64,000 nt of DNA, from assembly GCA_013314755.1 (NCBI GenBank), contig JABUFA010000002.1, positions 1 to 64,000 of the forward strand. Reading direction: 5' to 3'. Numbering within the stretch: the first letter of the stretch is position 1; every line of letters begins with the position of its first letter. The notes below the pieces were generated by a model, which had not been told where the DNA came from, did not search any database, and saw nothing but the letters and a program-made list of their open reading frames with translations. The stretch comes from Chthonomonadia bacterium (GTDB taxonomy: Bacteria > Armatimonadota > HRBIN16). The position numbers were made by a program, and so were the translations under genes. Shown one piece after another: positions 34,808 through 42,516 of the stretch.

Positions 34808-36235
34808 TCACACGTAAAATCTTGCCGGTTCTATCCGCACCTCTATGCCCTCTACCTCCGCGATGCGTGCCCTCAGCCGCTCGCGCAGCTCCTTCGCTAC
34901 CGCCTCATACGGTCTTCTAGCCACGAGGTTTACCAGCTGTTTCGGGTCGACATAAAGGTCATACAGATACCAATCGGTGTAGTGGTCACTGTTGGGGTCG
35001 GTGGCACCGTTTCGGTCTGTAGCGACGGCGCAATAGGTGTAACGTTCGGTGCGCAGGGCGCGTGCCACCATCGACTCACTAATCTGTATGAACGCCTCGT
35101 TGCGCCAGGTGTCCACGCGGCGATCTAACAGGGGCAAGAGACTGTGTCCCTGCACTTGCGGCGGTATGGGTAGCCCTACCGCGTCCAGAAGAGTCGGCGT
35201 CACATCCGCCAGGCTGACCACTTCGGGAATTACCAGGGAACGGTTAAAGCCCGGTCCCGCTATCACCAGCGGGATATGGATGGAGCTTTCGTGGGGACTG
35301 CGCTTGTATTCGGCGTTGCGCGTACGGAAGTGGCACCCGTGGTCGCTGACAAATACCACGATGGTGTTCTCCAGCTTGCCTGTCTCCGCCAGCGTCTGCA
35401 GGATGGTCGCCAGGTTCTCGTCCAGTCGGGCGATACAGCCGTAATAGTCGGGCAGTTCGCTATACCAGTCGCCGGGAAATGGGCGCAAATCCTCGGGGAC
35501 GAAGGGGTTGGCGTATCGTTTAGCATAGCCTTCGGGCGCTACATAGCGGTTCATGTCGTTCTGGTGGTGAGGCTCCAGATACGAGATGGCAAGCAGGAAC
35601 GGGTCCTTACCGACCTCCTTCAGGAAGCGCACCGCCCGCTGGGTCAGGAAATCGGTGCGGTAGATGCCCTCGAAGCGAATGGGCTTTCCTTCGCTGTCGT
35701 ACAGCGCTCCCTCATAGGGATGAGAGGTGTGTTCCAGCACGTTGGAGGCTTCCCAGAAGTCTTCGAAACCGCCCCGTGCCTCTTTTGGCACTGCGCCGAA
35801 CTGCTCGGGCTTCGAGTGGCTTGCAAGATGCCATTTGCCGATGTAGCCGACGGTGTAGCCTGCCCCTTTGAAGGCATGGGCAATCGTCGGTATCTCCGGG
35901 GAAAGCCCCAGCCCATTGCACCAGACACCATGCCGGTTCTGATACATGCCCGTCCACAGACAAGCACGCGCGGGAGCACATACTGGCTGTGTGGTCACCG
36001 CGTTGCCGAACAGCGTGCCACGTCGTGCCATAGCGTCCAGCGTCGGCGTCAGCCCCATGGGACTGCCATACGCGCCGACGGTATCCCAGCGCTGCTGGTC
36101 GGTGAAGAAGATAAGCACGTTTGGACGCGATGGGGAGGAGGATTGCGCCTCAACCTGGGCTGAAGCCTGCGCGGTTATCACACTGCCAAATGCCATGGCG
36201 CCTGCTCCTTTCAGGAAATCTCTGCGGCTGAGCAT
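34808..36235 (-). CDS. Tat-exported sulfatase
   Basis: 475 residues. A Tat signal (LSRRDFLKGAGAMAFGSVITAQASA) means it is exported already folded. The sulfatase core begins RPNVLIFFTDQQRWDTVGAYG, with the formylglycine Cys86 in VCAPARACLWTG (C-x-A-x-R) and the later FVSDHGCHFRTR. The stop lies 10 bases before the second sulfatase gene, so the two form one unit acting on sulfated polysaccharide. Confidence 0.93.
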   Translation of the reverse strand: MLSRRDFLKGAGAMAFGSVITAQASAQVEAQSSSPSRPNVLIFFTDQQRWDTVGAYGSPMGLTPTLDAMARRGTLFGNAVTTQPVCAPARACLWTGMYQNRHGVWCNGLGLSPEIPTIAHAFKGAGYTVGYIGKWHLASHSKPEQFGAVPKEARGGFEDFWEASNVLEHTSHPYEGALYDSEGKPIRFEGIYRTDFLTQRAVRFLKEVGKDPFLLAISYLEPHHQNDMNRYVAPEGYAKRYANPFVPEDLRPFPGDWYSELPDYYGCIARLDENLATILQTLAETGKLENTIVVFVSDHGCHFRTRNAEYKRSPHESSIHIPLVIAGPGFNRSLVIPEVVSLADVTPTLLDAVGLPIPPQVQGHSLLPLLDRRVDTWRNEAFIQISESMVARALRTERYTYCAVATDRNGATDPNSDHYTDWYLYDLYVDPKQLVNLVARRPYEAVAKELRERLRARIAEVEGIEVRIEPARFYV

Positions 36236-36258
36236 ACTGACACGCCTCCATGAGAGAA

Positions 36259-36288
36259 AGCCCCTCTCCCGGTGAGGGCAGAGGGGCT
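36259..36288 (-). terminator. Intrinsic terminator downstream of the second Gfo/Idh/MocA gene
   Basis: AGCCCCTCT and AGAGGGGCT form a 9-bp stem around a GC-rich loop, followed on the minus strand by TTTCTCTC. It lies between this oxidoreductase and the sulfatase pair. Confidence 0.65.
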
Positions 36289-36302
36289 GACCAGACCGTT
36301 TC

Positions 36303-37448
36303 TCAGTAAGTGACTTCCACCCATTGCTTGGTGCGGTGGCTCTTCAGCACGGCGTCTACGATGCACATCTCCACATGACCGTCTTCAAAGGTGCTGAAGT
36401 CCCACTCCTCGCCGGCAGCCACCGCCGAGTACACGCGCCACAGGAAGTTCTTCAGCCCATCGGGATAGCCCTCGGGATGCCCGCCCGGATAGTGGGCAAA
36501 CGGGCGTGCCTCAGGCGTCAACAGCGACGGGTCGCGCATCACGATTTCGTTTGGCTTCTCGCGATAGCCCACCCACAGCTCATCGGGGCGCTCCTGGTCC
36601 CACACCAGCGAGCACTTACTGCCGGACAGCTCGTAGAACATGCGGTTCTTGCGCCCGGCAAAGCACTGCGACACGGTGAACGAGCCAACCGCGCCGTTCT
36701 CAAACTCAAACATCACGGTGGCGTAGTCTTCGGTGTTGATAGGCACCGGCTCATAGTCTTCGGGCTGAAGCACCTTGCCCGCGTAGGTCTCCAGCTCCTT
36801 CTTGGGCTTCATGCGCGTCTTATGAATGGTGTGCAGGTGAGCATAGACCCGCTTAATCTTCAGCCCGCTGACGTACTGCACACAGTCGCACCAGTGCGAG
36901 CCGACATCGGCGACCGCTCGCGACTCGCCGCTGAGTTCGGGCACGAGCCGCCAGTTCCAGTCGGTGGGCAGATACAGCCAGTCCTGCGTGTACGAGCCGT
37001 TAGCGTGGTAGATTTCGCCCACGTCGCCGCGCTGAACCATCGAGCGGGCATGTCGCACCAGCGGATAGTAGCGGTAGATGAAGTTGATGGCGTGTACCAC
37101 GCCCGCCTTTTTCGCCATCTCCACCAGCTGCCGCGATTCCTCAGAGTTCATCGCCAGCGGTTTCTCGGAGATGACGTGTTTGCCCGCCTCGATAATCTTG
37201 CGGTTGACCTCGAAGTGCAGATTGTTGGGCGTGCAGTTGTGGACAACCTCAATCTCCTTATCGTTGAGCAGGTCGTCCACGTTCCAGTACACGCGGTCGA
37301 TGTTCAGCTGTGCCGCTTTGGCTTTAGCAGTCTCTTCATCCTTCTCGCACAGCGCCACCACATCCACAAAGCCCAGTCGTCGGGCAGCTTCCACATGGGC
37401 AGGACCGATAAAGCCCGTGCCGATAATCGCCGCTTTGACCTTGCGCAT
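36303..37448 (-). CDS. Gfo/Idh/MocA family oxidoreductase
   Basis: 381 residues. The ATG chosen follows GAGGTGAG; an in-frame ATG 11 codons earlier has no ribosome site. Rossmann loop AAIIGTGFIGPAHVEAARRLG, family motif SEKPLAMNSEESRQLV, and the HWCDCVQYVSG region in the C-terminal domain. It uses NAD(P) on a sugar or sugar acid. A terminator follows it, and the Tat sulfatase comes next on the same strand, a common pairing in polysaccharide catabolism. Confidence 0.92.
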   Translation of the reverse strand: MRKVKAAIIGTGFIGPAHVEAARRLGFVDVVALCEKDEETAKAKAAQLNIDRVYWNVDDLLNDKEIEVVHNCTPNNLHFEVNRKIIEAGKHVISEKPLAMNSEESRQLVEMAKKAGVVHAINFIYRYYPLVRHARSMVQRGDVGEIYHANGSYTQDWLYLPTDWNWRLVPELSGESRAVADVGSHWCDCVQYVSGLKIKRVYAHLHTIHKTRMKPKKELETYAGKVLQPEDYEPVPINTEDYATVMFEFENGAVGSFTVSQCFAGRKNRMFYELSGSKCSLVWDQERPDELWVGYREKPNEIVMRDPSLLTPEARPFAHYPGGHPEGYPDGLKNFLWRVYSAVAAGEEWDFSTFEDGHVEMCIVDAVLKSHRTKQWVEVTY

Positions 37449-37585
37449 CTCTCTCACCTCTTCGTGTGTGTTTTGAGACATCTGATTTTTTCGTGTTCGG
37501 CAGGGCGGGTTCCTCTGTGACGCTGGGGGATTTCCCCCAGAAGGCGGCAGGATGTCAACGCCCCAATGGTGAAGATAACCCTGCT

Positions 37586-38641
37586 ATGCGCGTGCAGTAC
37601 GAAACGTTCACGGTCAACAAACGGTTTCCGCTGACCATCAGCCGCGGCACCACCGCCCAGACCACCAACCTGTGGTTGCGCATCGAGGCGGACGGCATCG
37701 AAGGCTGGGGAGAAGCCTCGCCGTTCTCTATCGGCACGTACCGGGAAAGCACCGAGAGCCTGCTGGAAGCCGCCCGGCAGGTAGAGGCTCTGCTGGAACC
37801 GTTGCATCCCTCACAACGTCATCGCATAGAACACCTGCTGAAGGAACACCAGATGCCCTCTGCCATCCGCGCGGCGGTAGACGTCGCCCTGCACGACTGG
37901 CTGGGCAAACGCACCGGACTGCCGCTTTGGAAGCTGTGGGGACTGGAGCGTGAGAGCATCGTACCGACCACAGTGACCATCGGCATCAACCCGCCCGAGA
38001 TCGCCCGGCAGCGAGTGCGCGACTGGCTGGCATTGACGGGAGCACGCGCCCTGAAGATAAAGCTCGGTAGTCCTGAAGGTATTGAAGCGGACAAAGCGAT
38101 GTTCACCGCTGTTCAGGATGAAGCCCCCGCGGGGGTGACCCTGCGCGTGGACGCCAACGGCGGCTGGGGAGTTGCCGATGCCATCACGATGTGTCGGTGG
38201 CTGGCGGAGCGCGGCGTGGAATATGTGGAACAGCCGTTACCCAGAGGCATGGAAGAGGCTTTACCAGAGATCTCTCGGCAGTCGCCCCTGCCCATCTTTG
38301 TAGACGAGAGCTGCTTTACCAGCGCGGACGTGGTGAAACTTGCCGACCGCGTTCACGGCGTGAACCTGAAGCTGATGAAGTGCGGCGGACTGAGCGAGGC
38401 AATACGTATCGTGCATACGGCTCGCGCCTGTGGATTGCAGGTGATGTTCGGGTGCTACTCGGATAGCAGTCTGGCAATCACCGCCGCCGCGCACCTGTCA
38501 CCGCTGGCAGACCACCTGGACCTAGACAGCCATCTGAACCTGCTGGATGACCCGTTCGTAGGCGCGCAGTGGCTTGACGGACGAGTCCTGCCAGGCGACG
38601 AACCCGGACTGGGGGTGCACCGTCGTGAGGATACTGCCTGA
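37586..38641 (+). CDS. dgcA: Enolase-superfamily dipeptide epimerase / N-acetyl-D-glutamate racemase-like (DgcA)
   Basis: 351 residues. Enolase superfamily, muconate-lactonizing subgroup: the catalytic KIK in LKIKLGSPEG, metal ligands in VDANGGW, VEQPL and VDES, and the second catalytic Lys in LKLMKCGGLSEA. These are the marks of L-Ala-D/L-Glu epimerases. It overlaps a DUF1611 gene by 17 bases, the same pair described as DgcA-DgcN in marine bacteria for D-glutamate use, so N-acetyl-D-glutamate racemase is the better-supported role here; a murein-peptide epimerase remains possible. Confidence 0.88.
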   Translation: MRVQYETFTVNKRFPLTISRGTTAQTTNLWLRIEADGIEGWGEASPFSIGTYRESTESLLEAARQVEALLEPLHPSQRHRIEHLLKEHQMPSAIRAAVDVALHDWLGKRTGLPLWKLWGLERESIVPTTVTIGINPPEIARQRVRDWLALTGARALKIKLGSPEGIEADKAMFTAVQDEAPAGVTLRVDANGGWGVADAITMCRWLAERGVEYVEQPLPRGMEEALPEISRQSPLPIFVDESCFTSADVVKLADRVHGVNLKLMKCGGLSEAIRIVHTARACGLQVMFGCYSDSSLAITAAAHLSPLADHLDLDSHLNLLDDPFVGAQWLDGRVLPGDEPGLGVHRREDTA

Positions 38642-39671
38642 GCACCGTGTTGCTATCCTTCAGCATGGAGGCATCCGCGGCGCTTACGGTAAGACGGGGC
38701 TGTCGCTCCTTCGCTACAGCGACGCGCAGATTGTTGCTGTCATCGACGCCGAGTGTGCAGGCGGCTCCATCCCCCAGTTAACAGGTATTCCCCGCGACGT
38801 GCCCATCGTGGCTTCCCTGCGCGAAGCTTTGCAGTATCATCCGCAGGTGCTGGTGACAGGCATTGCACCGCCAGGTGGAGCCTTGCCAGATGCGTGGTGG
38901 CAGGAGGTCAAAGAGGCAGTTGCGCACGGTCTGTGCGTGGTGAACGGCTTGCATACTCCGATGGCGAACCATCCCGACCTCAAGCCCCTCCTGCGCGAGG
39001 GACAGTGGATCTGGGACATTCGGCAGGAACCGCCCGGGTTAACACTGGGTAGCGGCGCCGCGCGCGAGCTCCCCTGCCTGCGCGTGCTGACGGTAGGCAC
39101 GGATATGGCAATCGGCAAGATGTCCACCAGTATTGAATTGCACCGTGCCTGCCTGCGCCGAGGTATGAGGTCGGCGTTCATTGCCTCTGGGCAGACGGGC
39201 ATCATGATTGCTGGCGACGGGGTGCCGCTGGACGCCATCCGGGTGGACTTCGCAGCCGGAGCGGTGGAACAGGTGGTCATGCGATATGGACGCGACCATG
39301 ATATTCTGCACATTGAGGGACAGGGTTCCCTGCTCAACCCTGCGTCCACAGCCACTCTGCCCCTGATTCGAGGCTCTCAGCCCACCCATCTGATCCTGGT
39401 GCACCGCGCTGGGCAAACGCACATCCGCAGCTATCCACACGTGCCCATCCCGCCCATTCCTGACGTGATACGGCTGTATGAGATGGTGGCAGAGGCAGGA
39501 GGTGCATTTGCCCCTGCGCCGGTGGTGGGAATCGCCCTCAACACCGCACACCTGAGCGACGAAGAGGCACGACGGGCTATCGAGCAGGTAGAGCGGGAAA
39601 CAGGCTTGCCCTGCACAGACGTCGTTCGCTATGGCGGGGAGAAGCTGGTGGATGCTATTCTGAACAGATGA
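38625..39671 (+). CDS. dgcN: DUF1611 / DgcN-type D-glutamate N-acetyltransferase
   Basis: 348 residues from a GTG that overlaps the upstream gene by 17 bases. It has the DUF1611 two-domain plan: an N-terminal Rossmann-like part with VVAVIDAECAGG and VTGIAPPGGALP, and a C-terminal P-loop-like half with VLTVGTDMAIGKMSTSIEL and IASGQTGIMIAGDGVPLD, then EGQGSLLNPAS. DgcN acetylates D-glutamate with acetyl-CoA, and its partner racemises the product. The role rests on the gene pairing and family identity. Confidence 0.86.
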   Translation: MRILPEHRVAILQHGGIRGAYGKTGLSLLRYSDAQIVAVIDAECAGGSIPQLTGIPRDVPIVASLREALQYHPQVLVTGIAPPGGALPDAWWQEVKEAVAHGLCVVNGLHTPMANHPDLKPLLREGQWIWDIRQEPPGLTLGSGAARELPCLRVLTVGTDMAIGKMSTSIELHRACLRRGMRSAFIASGQTGIMIAGDGVPLDAIRVDFAAGAVEQVVMRYGRDHDILHIEGQGSLLNPASTATLPLIRGSQPTHLILVHRAGQTHIRSYPHVPIPPIPDVIRLYEMVAEAGGAFAPAPVVGIALNTAHLSDEEARRAIEQVERETGLPCTDVVRYGGEKLVDAILNR

Positions 39672-39756
39672 GGAAGGTTATTATCGGGGTCCTTTTTGCC
39701 CGGCAGAACGAAAAAATATGCTATCCCTTCTCTTTCCGTACAGCGCCCTGCTCCAT

Positions 39757-40010
39757 TCCTCCGGAGGGCGAACTTCCTGGTGAGCCGACCCCTCTCCCTA
39801 CCTCTCCCCGACGCGGGGAGAGGTGTATCACCGTATGAGGCGTTTTTGTAGGGGCACTCCCTTGTGGTTGCCCGCTGAGAAACAGGACAGCCCCCACCCG
39901 ACCTCTCCACAGGCGAGGAGGGATCTGGCTCCCCTTCCCTCGCAGGGAAGGGGCTGGGGGTTAGGTTGCCTGTAATAACGGCTCGGTAGGAGCCTCGCCC
40001 TCCAACAGAT
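39757..40010. repeat. Modular GC-rich intergenic repeat block 3
   Basis: A gene-free stretch in inverted orientation relative to the other blocks. It contains the reverse complement of the B module (TTGTGGTTGCCCGCTGAG at 39862-39879), a CCTCTCCCCGACGCGGGGAGAG hairpin, a CCCTTCCCTCGCAGGGAAGG hairpin and the GGCTCGGTAGGAGCCTCGCC module. The order differs from the other blocks, as if modules were shuffled. Confidence 0.75.
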
Positions 40011-40063
40011 GCCAAATCCGCAAATCTGGCGTACGAACCTTTGGACGAAGGAAACAAAGACGC

Positions 40064-41047
40064 CTACACCAGCGAGTTTTGCTTCGTAAACTCTACCAGT
40101 TCGTCCACCATGCAGAACGCCAGCCCGGTGACGGTATCCGCCGCGCCGTAGTACACCGCGATGCGCCCTGTCGCGGAGTCCGCCAGCGCCGCGCAGGGAA
40201 ACACCACGTTCGGCACGTCGCCCACGCACTCGTACAGCTCCTGCGGGGAGATGATGTATGGCGCGGTGCGATAGATGACCTTCCACGGTTTCTCCAGGTC
40301 AAGCAATGCCGCACCCGCGCTGTAAACAAAGCCATTGCACGAGGTAAGCACCCCGTGGTAGATGAGCAGCCAGCCCTCGGTGGTCTCAATCGGCACGGGA
40401 CCGGCACCAATCTTTGTGCTCTGCCAGCCGCCGGCGGGCGCCATCACAAAGCGATGCCGCCCCCAGTGTATCATGTCGGGGCTTTCGCTGTAGAACATGT
40501 CGCCCCAGGGGGTATGCCCACGGTCGCTGGGTCGGCTCAGCATGGCGTACTTGCCGTTAATCTTGCGCGGAAACAGTACGCCGTTGCGGTTGTAGGGCAG
40601 GAAGGCATTCTCCAGCTGATAGAAGGTCTCGAAGTCCTGTGTCCATGCCACGCCGATGGTGGGTCCATGATAGCCGTTACACCACGTCACCCAGTAGCGG
40701 TCTTCGATCCACACCACGCGGGGGTCATAGCCGTACTCCCAGCCCAGTTCCTGCGCCGCTTCGCCCACAAAATGGATACGCTCGGGGTTAATCTCCCAGT
40801 GAATGCCGTCTTTGCTACGCCCGGCGTGCAACTGCATGTACCGGCGCGTATCATCACAGCGGAACACGCCTCGAAACTCGTCCTTGTAAGGCACGACGGC
40901 GCTGTTGAAGATGCTGTTGGACGTCGGCAGAAGATTGCGCGGGATAATCGGGTTTTTGCTGTAGCGCCACATCACGCCCGGATAGCCCTTCGGTTTGTCT
41001 TCCCACGGGATATTCGGCAGCTCGGGCCCAATGATTTTCACCGCCAT
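40064..41047 (-). CDS. GH130-family glycoside phosphorylase/hydrolase
   Basis: 327 residues. A five-bladed propeller family. Visible signatures: NPIIPRN near the start, the catalytic-Asp strand [61 protein letters not shown] and the final [12 protein letters not shown]130 enzymes act on beta-1,4- or beta-1,2-mannosides, usually by phosphorolysis, in the cytosol. AGGAGG lies 8 bases before the ATG at 41047. It belongs with the sugar-related neighbourhood. Confidence 0.93.
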   Translation of the reverse strand: MAVKIIGPELPNIPWEDKPKGYPGVMWRYSKNPIIPRNLLPTSNSIFNSAVVPYKDEFRGVFRCDDTRRYMQLHAGRSKDGIHWEINPERIHFVGEAAQELGWEYGYDPRVVWIEDRYWVTWCNGYHGPTIGVAWTQDFETFYQLENAFLPYNRNGVLFPRKINGKYAMLSRPSDRGHTPWGDMFYSESPDMIHWGRHRFVMAPAGGWQSTKIGAGPVPIETTEGWLLIYHGVLTSCNGFVYSAGAALLDLEKPWKVIYRTAPYIISPQELYECVGDVPNVVFPCAALADSATGRIAVYYGAADTVTGLAFCMVDELVEFTKQNSLV

Positions 41048-41244
41048 CACACATCCTCCTGTGTTCAGATTTTGACAGGGTAACCTTTAGGCACGAGGGC
41101 TGCATACTCCTGCTGTGACCTTATTTGATTCCACCCGCCGCGCAGTTCAGGAGTTACCCCTTGCCTACCAAACATTTAGATGGTATAAATATTAGCGACT
41201 GTGGTTAACCGCATCAACTTATATTCTAAACATGGAGGGTGCTT

Positions 41245-42078
41245 GTGCAGATGTTATCCGAGCAAGACGTGATTTTCTTCCAGGAGAACGGCTACTTGCC
41301 CGCGCGTCCCCTGCTGACACCGGACGAGGTTGCCCGACTGCGCGAACGGTTTTACGCCATCCTAGAAGGTAAATCTAGCAAGAAGCCCGAAGCCCTGCGC
41401 AACCTTTACGGTGACGAAGAGAATATCGTCATCCAGATTGTCAACGCCTGGGAAGCAGATGAGGAGTTCTACCGTTATCTGTTTCATCCGGTGCTCACCG
41501 AAGCGGTTGCCCGCCTGATGGACACGGATACCGTGCGCGTGTGGCACGACCAGATTCAGTACAAGCCGCCGTTCAAGGGCGGACCGACCATCTGGCATCA
41601 GGACCATCCCTACTGGCCCGTCATCCAGCCTCCCGACCTCGTCAGCGCGTGGCTGGCGCTGGAGGATGCCGACGTGGGAAACGGCTGTATGCATGTCGTG
41701 CCGCGCAGTCATCACTGGGGAACCTATGATGGCGGCACGGTTGGCATTCGGGAGGAGGATTGGGGTCCTGCCTATGACCCTGCCTTCGTACCTGCAGGCG
41801 AAACGGTTGAGATTGTGCCCTGTCCGGTGAAGGCGGGTGAAGTGATGTTCCATCACTGTCTCACCTGGCACGGTACGCCACCGAACCGCAGTTCACGCGG
41901 GCGTCCCGGCTTCGCAGTGCACTTCATGCCCGGACATACGCGCTACGAGCCTCGCTCCGGTCACTTGATTGAACATCATATCACCGTCAAGCCGGGCGAA
42001 ATCCTGCAGGGCGACTACTTCCCGCTGGTGTGGCACAACGGACCGGTCACCCCGCCGCCCTGGCAGGAGCAAGTGTAG
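41245..42078 (+). CDS. Phytanoyl-CoA dioxygenase (PhyH) family protein
   Basis: 277 residues from the GTG that follows GGAGGG (an ATG at 41251 is an alternative). A Fe(II)/2-oxoglutarate oxygenase with the metal triad HxD in IWHQDHPYW near residue 120 and a distal His in HHCLTWHGTPPNRSSRGRPG near 210. The start DVIFFQENGYL is standard for PhyH. The substrate is unknown. Single gene between the GH130 gene (divergent) and repeat block 4. Confidence 0.9.
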   Translation: MQMLSEQDVIFFQENGYLPARPLLTPDEVARLRERFYAILEGKSSKKPEALRNLYGDEENIVIQIVNAWEADEEFYRYLFHPVLTEAVARLMDTDTVRVWHDQIQYKPPFKGGPTIWHQDHPYWPVIQPPDLVSAWLALEDADVGNGCMHVVPRSHHWGTYDGGTVGIREEDWGPAYDPAFVPAGETVEIVPCPVKAGEVMFHHCLTWHGTPPNRSSRGRPGFAVHFMPGHTRYEPRSGHLIEHHITVKPGEILQGDYFPLVWHNGPVTPPPWQEQV

Positions 42079-42079
42079 G

Positions 42080-42330
42080 TTCGGCTCACCTGGAGGTTCG
42101 CCCTCCAATCGCAACGCATCTCGTACCTCCTGGAGGGCAAGGCTCCCCCCCGAGCCGTTTGAGGTGTCAGCCCCCCTGTCGTCCCCCCCGCAAGCAGGGG
42201 GACAAACTCCCCATTTGTGAGAAGGTCAGGTGGGGCTGACAAGAGTCCCTCCCCGCCTGCGGGGAGGTTAGGAGGGGCTGTCCTGCTTCTCAGCGGGCAA
42301 CCACAGAGGGTTGTCCCTACAACAGGGGGT
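42080..42330. repeat. Modular GC-rich intergenic repeat block 4
   Basis: Gene-free. It begins with the GGAGGTTCGCCCTCC and GGCAAGGCTCCCCCCCGAGCCG modules, then a CCCGCAAGCAGGGGGAC unit, and ends with the 80-bp module (42241-42321) that is about 90% identical by eye to 26341-26421. It sits just downstream of tRNA-Ser (minus strand). Confidence 0.8.
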
Positions 42331-42368
42331 TCATCATTCCAAACAGCGAGAAGGTTCTCGAAAACAAA

Positions 42369-42465
42369 TGGCGGAGAGTCCGGGATTCGAACCCGGGGTA
42401 GCGGCTTTAAATGCCACTACAACCGCTTAGCAGGCGGCCGCTTTCGACCACTCAGCCAACTCTCC
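42369..42465 (-). tRNA. tRNA-Ser (anticodon GCT)
   Basis: 97 bases including an encoded CCA. The acceptor arm GGAGAGT/ACTCTCC is perfect. The D arm, the anticodon loop CTGCTAA, a long class II variable arm, and the T arm CCGGGTTCGAATCCCGG are all visible. It reads AGC/AGU serine codons. Confidence 0.95.
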
Positions 42466-42516
42466 GCACGATGCTATTATAGCACAACTGCCCCTAACGC
42501 GCAAGCGGTTTCGGCT

